Shown: positions 41,787 to 51,258, counted from the stretch's first letter. The stretch: 64,000 bases of DNA from VXNE01 sp965217825 (GCA_965217825.1 OZ244571.1:3782001-3846000); one strand, 5' to 3'. Translations and numbers: made by a program. Notes: generated from the letters alone by a model not told the origin.

Positions 41787-41932
41787 TTTTTGCCTTGGCC
41801 GACTTTGCCTTGGCCGACTAAGGTGCAGCGAGTTGCCGCAAGCACGCGTCAGTCGCCTGAGGATCGTGCGCTGGGTTGCGTTTGATGTGATATACGCTTG
41901 TCCGTCATGATGTGAACAATCCTGGCTGGCAG

Positions 41933-42030
41933 CCTGTCGGGCTTGCCGCGTTGGCTGCAAGATCAACAGGATGATAGGTGGCCTTGGCGGGGGCAAAACG
42001 GGGCGCCCGCCAGGGCGACGGCTTTTGTGG
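41933..42030 (+). repeat. R3 hairpin repeat, copy 2
   Basis: Shares with copy 1 the blocks TGTCGGGCTTGCCGC, GATAGGTGG, GGCGGGGGCAAAAC and CGCCCGCCAGGGCGACGG followed by CTTTTGTGG. It lies 33 bp upstream of the start of a TonB receptor gene. Confidence 0.8.
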
Positions 42031-42062
42031 GCTGGCCCCGGCCAGGGTTTCGTGACGGAGGG

Positions 42063-44525
42063 ATGGCAATGAGCAGACGCGTTTTACCGTCGGCGCTGAG
42101 TGGTTTCGGATCGGTAGTTTGCTTCGTAATCGGCGTGCATGGTCAGCCGCTCGCTGCCGAGGATGTGCCCGTCGCCCGCGAGAGTGTTCTTGAGGAGATC
42201 ATAGTCACGGCTCGAAAGCGCGACGAGTCGATGCGCGAAATCCCGGAGTCCGTATCGGCTATTTCGGCTTTCGAGTTGGACCAGGGGCACATCAGCCACA
42301 TTAACGACATCGGTCTGAAGGTCACAAACCTCAACCTTTCGGCCCGCGCGGACGGGAATCCCAACGTGACGATTCGCGGCGTCGGCTCTTTCGGCAACAC
42401 GCATGGTGTCGGTTTCTACGTGGACGGCACGCAGATATTCGTTGACGCATCCGCCGAGTTCGGTGACATGGAACGCGTTGAGGTGCTGAAGGGTCCACAG
42501 GGCACGCTGTACGGCGGCAACAACATCGGCGGCGCCGTCAAGTTCGTCACGCGCCGGCCCGTCCTGGGGGAAGCAAGCGGCGAAGCCGAGGTGGAAGCCG
42601 GCGGCCAGAACATGCGCAATTTCGAGGGTGTGGCGAACCTGCCGCTCGGAGACGGCGTCGCGGTGCGGATCTTCGGCTATTCCAAGGAGGACGATGGTTT
42701 TGTCAAGGCGGTCGCGCCCGAGCGGCGCAACGGACGCTCCAACGTCACCGACACACTGTGGCCATACGGGATACCCGCAAACAATGCGGCGGCGCCGAAC
42801 ATGTATCGCGAGGATGTAACGGAAATATGGCGTGAGCGCCCCAACGAGCGCGACGAAGTCGGTTTCCGGGTCTCGTTGCTGGCGGAGTTGGCCGAGACCA
42901 CAACGCTGTACGCGGCGATGCGGCACAACGAACTCGATGCCGGCAACAACAACTGGCGCGTCGAGGACGGCAATAATCTCAATTACAACCGCGATCGCGA
43001 GCTCACCTTCGCCGGACGTAACGTCCGGAAAACTACGGGAGGGCTGCTGGAGATAAGCCACGACATGGAGTCGGGCAATCTCACCTACCTTGGCGCGGTC
43101 ACCGATGCAGAAGGCTTGAGGACTACCGATCTGGACGTGAGTTCGGAGGTCGGCTTCGACTTGGTTCGCCCCGAGTTGACTGACGTGCAGACCCACGAGT
43201 TGCGCTTCACGTCGGCCGGAGACGGCGCCCTGGAGTGGCAGGCGGGAGCGTACTACGCCAGGTGGGAGAACGATTGGGATTCCTGGGCGACGTTCTACGG
43301 CACCACCGAGGTGCTGTGCAACTTGTTCGGCGACTGCGGGCGGGCGGGATCGCTCGGGATTCTTGAGCCCTTGAGCGCTGCCGAACGCAACGCGTTACCG
43401 AGTGCGGAGGCCGACCCCAGGCTTGGGACGCCCGTACAGACACCTGCGTTCGAGCAGGAAATATTCAACCGGCTCTATTTCCCCTTCGAAAACCGCGCCC
43501 GCGAACGCACCAACCAGGCCTTGTTCGCTACTGCCAGCTACCGAGTGAATGAGCACTGGGAGATTGGCGTTGGTGCGCGCCTGGACAAATGGAACGCGGA
43601 CACGCTGGATCGAAACCGCGACTACTGGGTGACTGCCCTTGGCTTCTATCCCAACTACGAGAATTACCTTGAACAGGGAGGCACGGAGTTCCTGCCGAAG
43701 GCTTCGATCTCCTACTTCGCCGAGAACGGCGCGCACGCGTATTTCAGCTATTCCAGGGGATTTGAGCCAGGCAACTACAACCTTTATACCCAGGAGGGAG
43801 TCCCGTCCCTCGTGCCGTTCGGCAAGGAAACGGCCGACAACTTGGAGGTGGGGGTGAAGACGGCCCTGTCTTTGGGCGACCGGCCGCTGGACCTGAACGT
43901 GGCGGCGTTCTTCATTTCCTACACGGAGCGGCAGTTTGAACTGCAAAATCAGATTTCAGTCGGAGGGATCATCGAGAACATTCTGAACGCCGGCGATTCA
44001 GACCAGTACGGTGCCGAAATGGACTTCACCTGGGGTTTGAGCGATGCGCTGACGATCACCGGCGGCGTCGGTCTGGTTGAAGCAGATTTCGACGAAGACA
44101 GTTCGGTGTTTGACGTGATCAATCGTTTCAGCGAAGTCAGTGCCCACTTCCCGCCCTGGATTTCCAAGAGTTCCCTGAACCTGGCCGCGCAGTACCGCCG
44201 CCCGCTGACCGGGAACATGGAGTTGCTGGTGAACGGAACGGTACTCGCCAAGGGGCCTTTCTGGTTCAACACGGAGAACACGGTCAAGCATCCTGCCTTT
44301 CAGGTGTTCAATCTGCGCGTGGGCCTGGAATCCGAGCGTTGGTTGCTTGCCCTGAACGTCAGGAATGTTTTCGACGAGGGTTATTACACGGACGGTTCGG
44401 TATGGCCGGGAGATTCGGTTCCGGGCCTGAACCGGGATGATCCGAACGGTCTGACCTTCAATCCCGTAATAGGTACGCTGGGTCAGGCTCGGCTTGCGAC
44501 GCTGATCGCCCGGGCCAAGTTCTAG
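42063..44525 (+). CDS. TonB-dependent outer-membrane receptor
   Basis: 820 residues from the ATG at 42063 (or at 42069), with GGAG upstream. A signal peptide spans about the first 33 residues (LSGFGSVVCFVIGVHGQPLA), followed by the TonB box LEEIIVTARKRDES, a plug domain (NPNVTIRGVGSFGNTHGVGFYVDG, MERVEVLKGPQGTLYGGNNIGGAVKFV) and a full barrel ending in RLATLIARAKF with a terminal Phe. It is of the iron-complex or substrate receptor type often paired with catabolic enzymes. It is paralogous to the receptor at 45420-47684, with which it converges around the glyoxalase gene. Confidence 0.93.
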   Translation: MAMSRRVLPSALSGFGSVVCFVIGVHGQPLAAEDVPVARESVLEEIIVTARKRDESMREIPESVSAISAFELDQGHISHINDIGLKVTNLNLSARADGNPNVTIRGVGSFGNTHGVGFYVDGTQIFVDASAEFGDMERVEVLKGPQGTLYGGNNIGGAVKFVTRRPVLGEASGEAEVEAGGQNMRNFEGVANLPLGDGVAVRIFGYSKEDDGFVKAVAPERRNGRSNVTDTLWPYGIPANNAAAPNMYREDVTEIWRERPNERDEVGFRVSLLAELAETTTLYAAMRHNELDAGNNNWRVEDGNNLNYNRDRELTFAGRNVRKTTGGLLEISHDMESGNLTYLGAVTDAEGLRTTDLDVSSEVGFDLVRPELTDVQTHELRFTSAGDGALEWQAGAYYARWENDWDSWATFYGTTEVLCNLFGDCGRAGSLGILEPLSAAERNALPSAEADPRLGTPVQTPAFEQEIFNRLYFPFENRARERTNQALFATASYRVNEHWEIGVGARLDKWNADTLDRNRDYWVTALGFYPNYENYLEQGGTEFLPKASISYFAENGAHAYFSYSRGFEPGNYNLYTQEGVPSLVPFGKETADNLEVGVKTALSLGDRPLDLNVAAFFISYTERQFELQNQISVGGIIENILNAGDSDQYGAEMDFTWGLSDALTITGGVGLVEADFDEDSSVFDVINRFSEVSAHFPPWISKSSLNLAAQYRRPLTGNMELLVNGTVLAKGPFWFNTENTVKHPAFQVFNLRVGLESERWLLALNVRNVFDEGYYTDGSVWPGDSVPGLNRDDPNGLTFNPVIGTLGQARLATLIARAKF

Positions 44526-44528
44526 GAG

Positions 44529-44627
44529 CCTTCAGCCCACTGGATTACAGTGCGCCCGTGACGCCCGGCGAACTCCGACGTTGCAAGTCCTCCAGCGGTG
44601 GTGGCAGTCTTGTTCCATAAGAGTCTT
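44529..44627 (+). repeat. Direct repeat left of the glyoxalase gene
   Basis: Matches 45263-45357 in the same orientation through TTACAGTGCGCCCGTGACGC, TCCTCCAGCGGTGGTGGCAG and GTTCCATAAGAG, with scattered differences and one small length change. Confidence 0.85.
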
Positions 44628-44646
44628 CAAGGAGGACAGTCAACAC

Positions 44647-45213
44647 ATGTCAAAGCAGGGACTTACCGAGTCACGCGCCCAAGAGGGGCACCCGATGTCG
44701 ATGCCTGAAACACAGGGCTTCGTTTTCAACCAGACGATGCTGCGCATCCGGGATCCGGGGCGTTCGCTGGACTTTTATTCGAACGTATTGGGCATGACCT
44801 TGATCAAGGAACTCAGTTTTCCGGAAATGCAGTTCTCGTTGTACTTCGTGGGGTACGTGACGCCGGAAGACGAGGCGATTCCCGACGATCCCGTAGAGCG
44901 CTGCGCCTATGCCTTTCGACAGAAAGCCATGCTGGAACTGACGCACAATTGGGGCACCGAGAGCGATGAATCGTTCGCGGGGTATCACAATGGCAACGAC
45001 GATCCGCGTGGTTTCGGGCACATTGGATTGTCGGTTCCCGATGTCGAGAGGGCTTGCGAACGATTCGAAAAAATGGGCGTTGAATTTGTGAAACGGCCGA
45101 ACGACGGGACGATGAAGGGGCTGGCTTTCCTAAAGGATCCGGATGGCTACTGGATCGAAATATTGGAAGCCAACAGCTCTGCCTCCATGGCTGTAGAAAT
45201 GGCGGGCGGCTAG
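44647..45213 (+). CDS. gloA: Lactoylglutathione lyase (glyoxalase I)
   Basis: 188 residues from the ATG at 44647, with AAGGAGGA upstream; an internal ATG (MSMPETQGF) would shorten it by 16. The glyoxalase fold shows FNQTMLRIRDPGRSLDFYSNVLGM (His replaced by Gln as first metal ligand, as in the zinc-type enzymes), MLELTHNWGTES (Glu ligand), GFGHIGLSVPDV (His ligand) and YWIEILEAN (catalytic Glu). The long insert between them and the overall length match the zinc-dependent eukaryote-like class. It converts the methylglyoxal-glutathione adduct to lactoylglutathione. Confidence 0.94.
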   Translation: MSKQGLTESRAQEGHPMSMPETQGFVFNQTMLRIRDPGRSLDFYSNVLGMTLIKELSFPEMQFSLYFVGYVTPEDEAIPDDPVERCAYAFRQKAMLELTHNWGTESDESFAGYHNGNDDPRGFGHIGLSVPDVERACERFEKMGVEFVKRPNDGTMKGLAFLKDPDGYWIEILEANSSASMAVEMAGG

Positions 45214-45262
45214 CCCGCCTGCGGCGGCTTTAGCGTAGCCCCCGAGCGGACGATCAGTTCAG

Positions 45263-45357
45263 GATTCAGCCTACTGGACTACAGTGCGCCCGTTACGCCC
45301 AGGATCTGACGCTGCAGGTCCTCCAGCGGTGGTGGCAGTGTGGTTCCATGAGAGCCT
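45263..45357 (+). repeat. Direct repeat right of the glyoxalase gene
   Basis: Second copy of the sequence at 44529-44627: CTACAGTGCGCCCGTTACGC, TCCTCCAGCGGTGGTGGCAG, GGTTCCATGAGAGCCT. Confidence 0.85.
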
Positions 45358-45419
45358 GAGTCAGGCTGCCCTGGCCAACTCCACGCAGGCGTTGAACTGT
45401 GATCGTCGCGGCGTCGCGG

Positions 45420-47684
45420 CTAGAAAAAGTAGCTGAAGCTCGCGGTTACCAGTTGCGGCTGGCCGAGCGTGCCAATCACAATGATTGAGTCCGCGTCTCC
45501 ATCCAGGAAGAAGAAATCCGGGAACGTCTGCACGTCCGTGTAGTAATCCTCGTCCAACGCGTTCTCGACGTTCAGCGCAAGCTCCCAGTTATCGCCAGTC
45601 ACGCCGATTTGGCCGCCGACCAGCGTAAAGCTTGGATTGATCACACTGACGCCCTCCGGATCTGACAGGCGCAGGCCCGTGTACTTGCCGTTATGGCTGA
45701 CCTGTACGCCAGCGATGAATTTGAGCGTTCCGGACATTGGCCGCTCATAGTCGGCGGCGAAGCTCCAACTAAAGTCTGGAGTGACCGGTGGCGTGTCCCC
45801 GCCGATGTCCTTGAGCACATCCGGTCCGGTGAAGACGGCGGTGCCGTCGTCCCATTCCGCGTTGATCCAGCCGGCGGAAAACGCCACCGAGAGTTCGTCG
45901 TTCACAGCCACCCTCACATCAAACTCCAGGCCGGACTGTTTGGAGTCCCCGACGTTGTTGATCAATTCCACAAGCGCGGCGCCCGCGGTAGGGATCTGGG
46001 TTTCGATCTGCCGCTGGTTGTAGTCCACATAGAAAGCCGCCAGCGACATCGTCGCGCGGCCATCCATCAGCCGGCCTTTCCAACCGGCTTCGTAGCTGAC
46101 CGCCTCCTCGGAATCAAAGCCCACCAACGAGTCTGCGACGTCCTCGCTTACGTTGAAACCGCCCGGCTCATAGCCATGAGACATCGTGCCATAAAGCATC
46201 GAAGTCTCGCTCAACCAGCGCGTCAGCGATACTCGAGGCAGGAGCTCCGTGCCCCCGTCGTCGGCCCTGTGGTTCGTGCTGAACCTGAAGGTCTCGTTCT
46301 CCCAGCGATCACCCCGGAGTCCCACGCCCAGCTCCCAGTCGTCGCCCAGAACGTACGTGACGTTGACGAAGGCGGCAAGATGGCTCTTGTCGCGCATGCG
46401 TTTCTCGAACGGCGTCATGACGATCTCATCGCGCTCCTGGGCCAGGGTCAGCGTGTTGTCGCCAGCCCAGACTCCGGAACAAGTATCCAGTCCTGCCGCG
46501 CAACCCAGCGGACCGGTGATGTTGCCGTCCGGAAGAAACCTCGTGTTGTACCAAATCAGATCGGAATCCATTTTCTCATCGTATTGGGAATAATAGACGC
46601 CGCCAAGCCACTGCAAGGGCCCTTCTTCGGTAGAAGTGAAGCGGATCTCCTGAGTCCGCACGTCCATCTCCTCCGGCCGGAACAGGGACAGCAGGTACTC
46701 TTCGCGCTGGTCCAGGTCCGTGAAGCGGGAACTTTCAGTGCTCGTATAGGATGTAACGTAGGTGATGTCGAAACCTTCGAGCGCCCAGGTGAGTTCCAGC
46801 ATGCCCGACACCGTCTCGCGTTCGTGCCGGGGGTTGATATTTGCGGGAACGGAATTGGGGTGACTCAGGGAGCTTTCGTCCAACTCGCGGATCCAGGTGT
46901 TGTTTGGTCCTTCGTAGTCGTTTGCGCGCACCGAAGCGTAGGCCGACAGATTGTCGCCAAGCGAGCCCGCAAGCGAGATGCGCACACCGGATTCTTCCGA
47001 CTGGCCGATGTCTTCGTCGTTGTCGCCAGCCAAACCGTTGACCCGCATCGGGTTCGGATTCTCCAGGTAGCCGTCGTTGGAGACCGTGAAGCCAAAAGCC
47101 CGCATGGCCCAGTCCTCGCCCAGCGGGAGGTTTGCGCTCGCTTCCAGGTCAACGATTCCCTGAGCGCCGAGTACGCCCTTGACGCGGCCGAACGCGGTTT
47201 CGGAGTCGGGGCGGGCGCTCACGAACTTGACAGCGCCGCCGATGTTGCTGCCGCCGTATAGCGTGCCTTGCGGCCCTTTGAGAATCTCGATGCGCTCCAG
47301 GTCGCCGAAACGCGAGGACGCATCGGAGAAGAGCTGCACATCGTCAAGGTAGAAGCCCACGCCCTGGGTATTGCCGAAAGCGCCCAACCCTCGAACGGAT
47401 ACGTTGGGAAACCCGTCGAGGCGCGTGGAAAGGTTGAGATTTGGCACCTGGAAACCGATGTCCTCCAGGCCCGTGATATTCTGTCGACGGATATCCTCAC
47501 CCGAAATCATGGAGACAGACTCCGGAATTTCCAGGAGACTCTGCTCCCGTCTGTGGGCGGTAACGACTATTTCTTCGATCTCGGCCGAAGTGCCCTCCTG
47601 CGCCATCGTTGCCGTGACCGGTGATAACATGGTTACCGCCGCCACCGCCCCGACTGTCGAGCCCAACCATTTGTTTGAAGCCAT
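45420..47684 (-). CDS. TonB-dependent outer-membrane receptor
   Basis: 754 residues from the ATG at 47684 (MASNKWLGSTVGAVAAVTML). An open frame continues far upstream but overlaps the nuclease gene antisense and is discarded. Signal peptide to about residue 28 (ATMAQ), TonB box IEEIVVTAHRREQSLLEIPESVS, plug with FPNVSVRGLGAFGNTQGVGFYLDD and ERIEILKGPQGTLYGGSNIGGAVKFVSARP, and a barrel that ends QLVTASFSYFF. It is paralogous to the receptor at 42063-44525 (same NTxGVGFY and GPQGTLYGG blocks) and converges with it. Confidence 0.93.
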   Translation of the reverse strand: MASNKWLGSTVGAVAAVTMLSPVTATMAQEGTSAEIEEIVVTAHRREQSLLEIPESVSMISGEDIRRQNITGLEDIGFQVPNLNLSTRLDGFPNVSVRGLGAFGNTQGVGFYLDDVQLFSDASSRFGDLERIEILKGPQGTLYGGSNIGGAVKFVSARPDSETAFGRVKGVLGAQGIVDLEASANLPLGEDWAMRAFGFTVSNDGYLENPNPMRVNGLAGDNDEDIGQSEESGVRISLAGSLGDNLSAYASVRANDYEGPNNTWIRELDESSLSHPNSVPANINPRHERETVSGMLELTWALEGFDITYVTSYTSTESSRFTDLDQREEYLLSLFRPEEMDVRTQEIRFTSTEEGPLQWLGGVYYSQYDEKMDSDLIWYNTRFLPDGNITGPLGCAAGLDTCSGVWAGDNTLTLAQERDEIVMTPFEKRMRDKSHLAAFVNVTYVLGDDWELGVGLRGDRWENETFRFSTNHRADDGGTELLPRVSLTRWLSETSMLYGTMSHGYEPGGFNVSEDVADSLVGFDSEEAVSYEAGWKGRLMDGRATMSLAAFYVDYNQRQIETQIPTAGAALVELINNVGDSKQSGLEFDVRVAVNDELSVAFSAGWINAEWDDGTAVFTGPDVLKDIGGDTPPVTPDFSWSFAADYERPMSGTLKFIAGVQVSHNGKYTGLRLSDPEGVSVINPSFTLVGGQIGVTGDNWELALNVENALDEDYYTDVQTFPDFFFLDGDADSIIVIGTLGQPQLVTASFSYFF

Positions 47685-48074
47685 TCGGGATACCTCAGAG
47701 TGAAGCGGACTGTCAATTATCACCAGATCGACAGTGGAATCAAACTGTTCAACTCGCTCAACCAGCGCTATCCAAAAGTGATGATCCAAGGCGGTTGTGG
47801 CCAAGGGTGCCCGCTGGGTCTTGGTGGACTTGCGTGACAAGTTCCCGGGCGAGTTCCCGGGCGCGCTCGGGAACGGACATCCGGACCGATTTCGGGTCGG
47901 TTCCAGTGCTGCGGCCGCAGTGATGCCGCACCGGGCGGGCGCTCGGTCAGGCGGTGGCGTGGAGATCTTCGCAGAGGGAGTCCCGCTGTCTGACGGCGTA
48001 GTATCGTTCCGTCCTGGCGGCGTATTCCGTCCATCCCGGTTGATTCGCGCCCCACCGACAGACAGGATACGGCC
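47685..48074. other. Intergenic stretch between divergent genes
   Basis: About 390 bp between the leftward TonB receptor and the rightward nuclease gene. It must hold both promoters. No convincing gene, hairpin or repeat was seen. Confidence 0.4.
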
Positions 48075-49181
48075 ATGAAGATCGTGCACTTTGCGGATTT
48101 GCACCTCGACGCGCAGTTCGCATGGACCGGCGCGAGCGGCGATGCGGCGCGCCGGCGGCGCCAAGGGTTGCGCGACGCGCTCGGCCGCATCGCGGAATTG
48201 GTCAGGGAAGTCCGCGTGGACGCCCTCTTCTGCGGCGGCGACCTGTACGAAAATGATCGCGTGGCCCCGGACACGGCGGAGTTCCTGCGCGAAACCTTCG
48301 CCCAACTCCATCCTGCGCGCGTCTTTCTCGCGCCGGGCAACCACGACTGGTACGGACCGCAAAGCCTCTACGCATTGGTGGAGTGGAGTCCGAACGTGCA
48401 TGTCTTCACCGAACCCGCACTGCGACCGGTCGGACTCGGCCCGAACCTGACCCTGTGGGGCGGCGCACATTGCGACCCGGCAAACACCGGCAACTTCCTC
48501 GACGGATTTCACGCTGCGGGATCGGGCGCGCATATCGCCCTGTTCCACGGTTCCGAGCGATCCTGGTTCGCCGCCCAGGGCGATGACAAGCAACCGCATG
48601 CGCCGTTCGATGCATCCGAGATCGAAAAGGCCGGCCTCGATCACGCCTTCCTCGGCCACTATCACCGGCCCAGGGACGCGCCCCGGCACACGTATCCAGG
48701 CAATCCCGAGCCCCTGGCCTTCGGCGAGGACGGCGAACGCGGTGCTGTCATCGCGACGATCCATGATCGCGGCGGCGTCCATCGCGAACGTCGGCGTATC
48801 GCCGCCGGGCTGGTTCACGATGTGGGTCTCGACATCACCGGCTGCGCCACGCGAGAACAGATAAGGGAACGCCTCGCCAATGCCACCGACGGTCTCTCCG
48901 GCCTGGTTCGACTGACCGTCAGCGGCGAGATCGATTCTCGCGTCGAACTGCGCGAAGACGAACTGCGCGACATCCTCCTTTCGCGCTTCGAAGCCGCGCG
49001 TATCCGGCGGGGGGAGCTTCGCGCCGGATACGATCTGGACGCGATCCGCCAGGAACAAACGGTCCGGGGTCAATTCGTGAACGACGTAATGGACGCGAGC
49101 TTGCCGGAGGACAAGCAGCGGCGCGTCCTGATCACGGGGCTTAGGGCCCTCGATGGCCGCGACGACCTGGAGGTGCTGTAA
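48075..49181 (+). CDS. DNA-repair metallophosphoesterase, SbcD/YhaO-like
   Basis: 368 residues. The calcineurin-like nuclease motifs are complete: KIVHFADLHLDAQF, DALFCGGDLYEND, LAPGNHDWYGP, IALFHGSE and DHAFLGHYHRPR, followed by a YPGNPEPLAFGE segment. Together they form the di-manganese site of Mre11/SbcD-type nucleases. The stop TAA is followed directly by the GTG of the ATPase gene, so the two subunits are made together. The C-terminal 130 residues (REQIRERLANATDGLSG...) are the capping/partner-binding part. Confidence 0.92.
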   Translation: MKIVHFADLHLDAQFAWTGASGDAARRRRQGLRDALGRIAELVREVRVDALFCGGDLYENDRVAPDTAEFLRETFAQLHPARVFLAPGNHDWYGPQSLYALVEWSPNVHVFTEPALRPVGLGPNLTLWGGAHCDPANTGNFLDGFHAAGSGAHIALFHGSERSWFAAQGDDKQPHAPFDASEIEKAGLDHAFLGHYHRPRDAPRHTYPGNPEPLAFGEDGERGAVIATIHDRGGVHRERRRIAAGLVHDVGLDITGCATREQIRERLANATDGLSGLVRLTVSGEIDSRVELREDELRDILLSRFEAARIRRGELRAGYDLDAIRQEQTVRGQFVNDVMDASLPEDKQRRVLITGLRALDGRDDLEVL

Positions 49182-51137
49182 GTGCGCTTTGAATCGTTAG
49201 TGGCCCATGCCTTCGGGCCACTCGTCGATGAGACCCTGGAACTTGCGCCCGGCATGAACGTGGTATACGGGCCGAACGAAGCCGGAAAATCGACGTGGCA
49301 CGCGGCGCTTTACGCCGGACTATGCGGCATGCGCCGCGGCGGCGGCCAAACGATCGCGGACCGCGACTTCGTAGGCCGACACAAACCGTGGAACGGCGGC
49401 AGCACGTGGGAAGTCAGCGCCGTCATAGCGCGCGATGACGGCGTTCGCGTCGAGTTGCGGCACGATCTCGCCACGAGAACCGGCACTGCGCGCGATGCGG
49501 ACATGGCGGGACGCGACTACGCGTCGAAAATCATCCGCGACGGCGCGCCGGACGGAGCGGTCTGGTTGGGGCTCGATCGCAGGACCTTCCTCGGCACCGC
49601 CTGCGTCCGCCAGGCCGACATCGTGCGCGTACTGGAAGCGGCAGACAGCTTGCAGGAGGTCTTGCAACGGGCGGCCGATACCGCCGGCGCGGACGCCACC
49701 GCCGCCGCGGCCATCGACTTGCTGGACAAGTGGCGCAGGGAACGCGTCGGCTCCGCCCGCGCCTTTACCAGACCCCTGCCCGTCGCCGAACGGGCGTTGG
49801 AGCAATCGCGGCGCGCCGCCGATCAGGCGAGGGACGCCCGCAAGGCATACCTGGGCAAACAGGCCGAAGTCGAACGACTGCGCGCGACGGCCGATGAATG
49901 CGAGCGCATCCGGGCGGCAATGGACATTGGCGGATCTGAACGGCATCCGGCCGAAGATGCGGACCTGGCGGCGCAAATCCAGACTGCGGTCAACGCCTGG
50001 TCCTCGCGTCCACGGATACCCAGGCCAGCCATCCCGTCTCTCGCGCAACTCGAGGCGGAACTCGCCGAGACCGACCGACAGTTGGCTCGACCAGACACCG
50101 GGAGCAACCTGTGGCTGAGAATGCTGATCCTCGTCGCGTTCGTCGTCGCTGCGACACTCGCATTTCTATACGTCGGCCCGGAGCTTCTTGCCGCCGTCGT
50201 GTTCGCGTTCGCCGGCGGCGGCATCGCGTGGTGGCAAAGGCGTTCGCAACAAGTCGCCATGCTTGCGGAGCGCCGAACGCGTATCGAATCCCAAATCGAA
50301 CATCGTCGCGAAGACGACGAACGTTACCGGGAAGTCATCGCGAGGCGCGGGGATGCCGAGGATGCCCTGCACCGCGCGGCAGATAGCGCCGGTATTGCCG
50401 AGGGCGAAGTGGAAGATCGCGCGAGAGCGCTCGAACGCTGGTTGCAGGAATGGCGGCGCAACGTCGAGGAAAGGAAGGCGCAGGAACGACGCCTCGCGGC
50501 AGCGCAACGGGAAGCGGCCGAGGCCATGAGAGCCTACAACCGCGCCCGCGGCGAACTGGACCAATTCGCCAGGAGCATGCCGGACGTATCCTCAGCCGAA
50601 GAGGCCGAGCAAGCCGCCACGCTCGCGCGCGACAGGTTGCAGCGGCTCGACGCAACCCTGAACACGACCGTCGAATTCCTGCGTCGCGCCGAAGAACGCG
50701 TTCACCGAGACATAGCGCCCAGACTTCGCGACAGCGTACTCAAGCATCTCTCCCGAATCACTGGCGGTCGCTACACGGATTGCCGCATCGATCCGCAATC
50801 GCTCGCGGTCGAGGTCAGAAGCGGCACAGGTCCGTGGCGACGGACAGAGTGGCTGTCCCACGGCGCAGCGGAACAAATCTACCTGCTGCTGCGCATGGCG
50901 CTGGCCGAGCATCTGTCGGCCCCGCACGAAACCTGTCCCCTCATCCTTGATGACCCGATCGCCACCAGCGATGCGCTGCGGCGCCAGGCCGTGCTCGACA
51001 CGTTGCTCGCCGTCAGCGAATCCAACCAGGTGATCCTGTTCACCCACGATCAGGACACGCGCGACTGGGCACGACAACGATTGTCGGAGCCGACCGGACG
51101 CTTGCGGGAACTCGACCGCGCCGGCATACCCGCGTAG
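49182..51137 (+). CDS. SMC-like ATPase, YhaN/SbcC-like partner of the nuclease
   Basis: 651 residues from a GTG at 49182. The N-terminus has FGPLVDETLELAPGMNVVYGPNEAGKSTWHAALYAGL (Walker A). Two neighbouring hydrophobic helices (MLILVAFVVAATLAFLYVG, LLAAVVFAFAGGGIAWW) lie near residue 315 in the middle of the coiled-coil region, as in YhaN proteins and unlike classical SbcC. The C-terminus has the signature WLSHGAAEQIYLLLRMALAEHL and Walker B CPLILDDPIATSD. The coiled coils are short compared with SbcC of about 1000 residues. The pair probably acts in DNA end processing near the membrane. Confidence 0.9.
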   Translation: MRFESLVAHAFGPLVDETLELAPGMNVVYGPNEAGKSTWHAALYAGLCGMRRGGGQTIADRDFVGRHKPWNGGSTWEVSAVIARDDGVRVELRHDLATRTGTARDADMAGRDYASKIIRDGAPDGAVWLGLDRRTFLGTACVRQADIVRVLEAADSLQEVLQRAADTAGADATAAAAIDLLDKWRRERVGSARAFTRPLPVAERALEQSRRAADQARDARKAYLGKQAEVERLRATADECERIRAAMDIGGSERHPAEDADLAAQIQTAVNAWSSRPRIPRPAIPSLAQLEAELAETDRQLARPDTGSNLWLRMLILVAFVVAATLAFLYVGPELLAAVVFAFAGGGIAWWQRRSQQVAMLAERRTRIESQIEHRREDDERYREVIARRGDAEDALHRAADSAGIAEGEVEDRARALERWLQEWRRNVEERKAQERRLAAAQREAAEAMRAYNRARGELDQFARSMPDVSSAEEAEQAATLARDRLQRLDATLNTTVEFLRRAEERVHRDIAPRLRDSVLKHLSRITGGRYTDCRIDPQSLAVEVRSGTGPWRRTEWLSHGAAEQIYLLLRMALAEHLSAPHETCPLILDDPIATSDALRRQAVLDTLLAVSESNQVILFTHDQDTRDWARQRLSEPTGRLRELDRAGIPA

Positions 51138-51201
51138 CCCAGCCGCCACCACGCGTGCTGGAATGGCGCCATTCATGGCGCTGCGCGCCATGCCTGGCGC
51201 A

Positions 51202-51258
51202 CCACAAAAACCGTCGCCCTAGCGGGCGCCGTGTTTTGCCCCCGCCCAAGCCCACCTA
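51202..51258 (-). repeat. R3 hairpin repeat, copy 3 (short form)
   Basis: Read on the minus strand: TAGGTGGGCTTGGGCGGGGG, CAAAACACGGCGCCCGCTAG, GGCGACGGTTTTTGTGG. It matches copies 1 and 2 in the core but lacks the upstream hairpin. It starts at the stop of the small gene at 51256 and, in that direction, looks like a terminator. Confidence 0.8.

Noticed and set aside
45203..45221. Rho-independent terminator at the end of gloA (GGCGGGC-loop-GCCCGCC)
   Set aside because: A good hairpin overlapping the stop codon, but no T run follows, so I do not call it.
47685..49073. Extension of the TonB receptor frame far upstream (about 460 extra codons)
   Set aside because: The extension is antisense to the nuclease gene, and a normal signal peptide starts at 47684.
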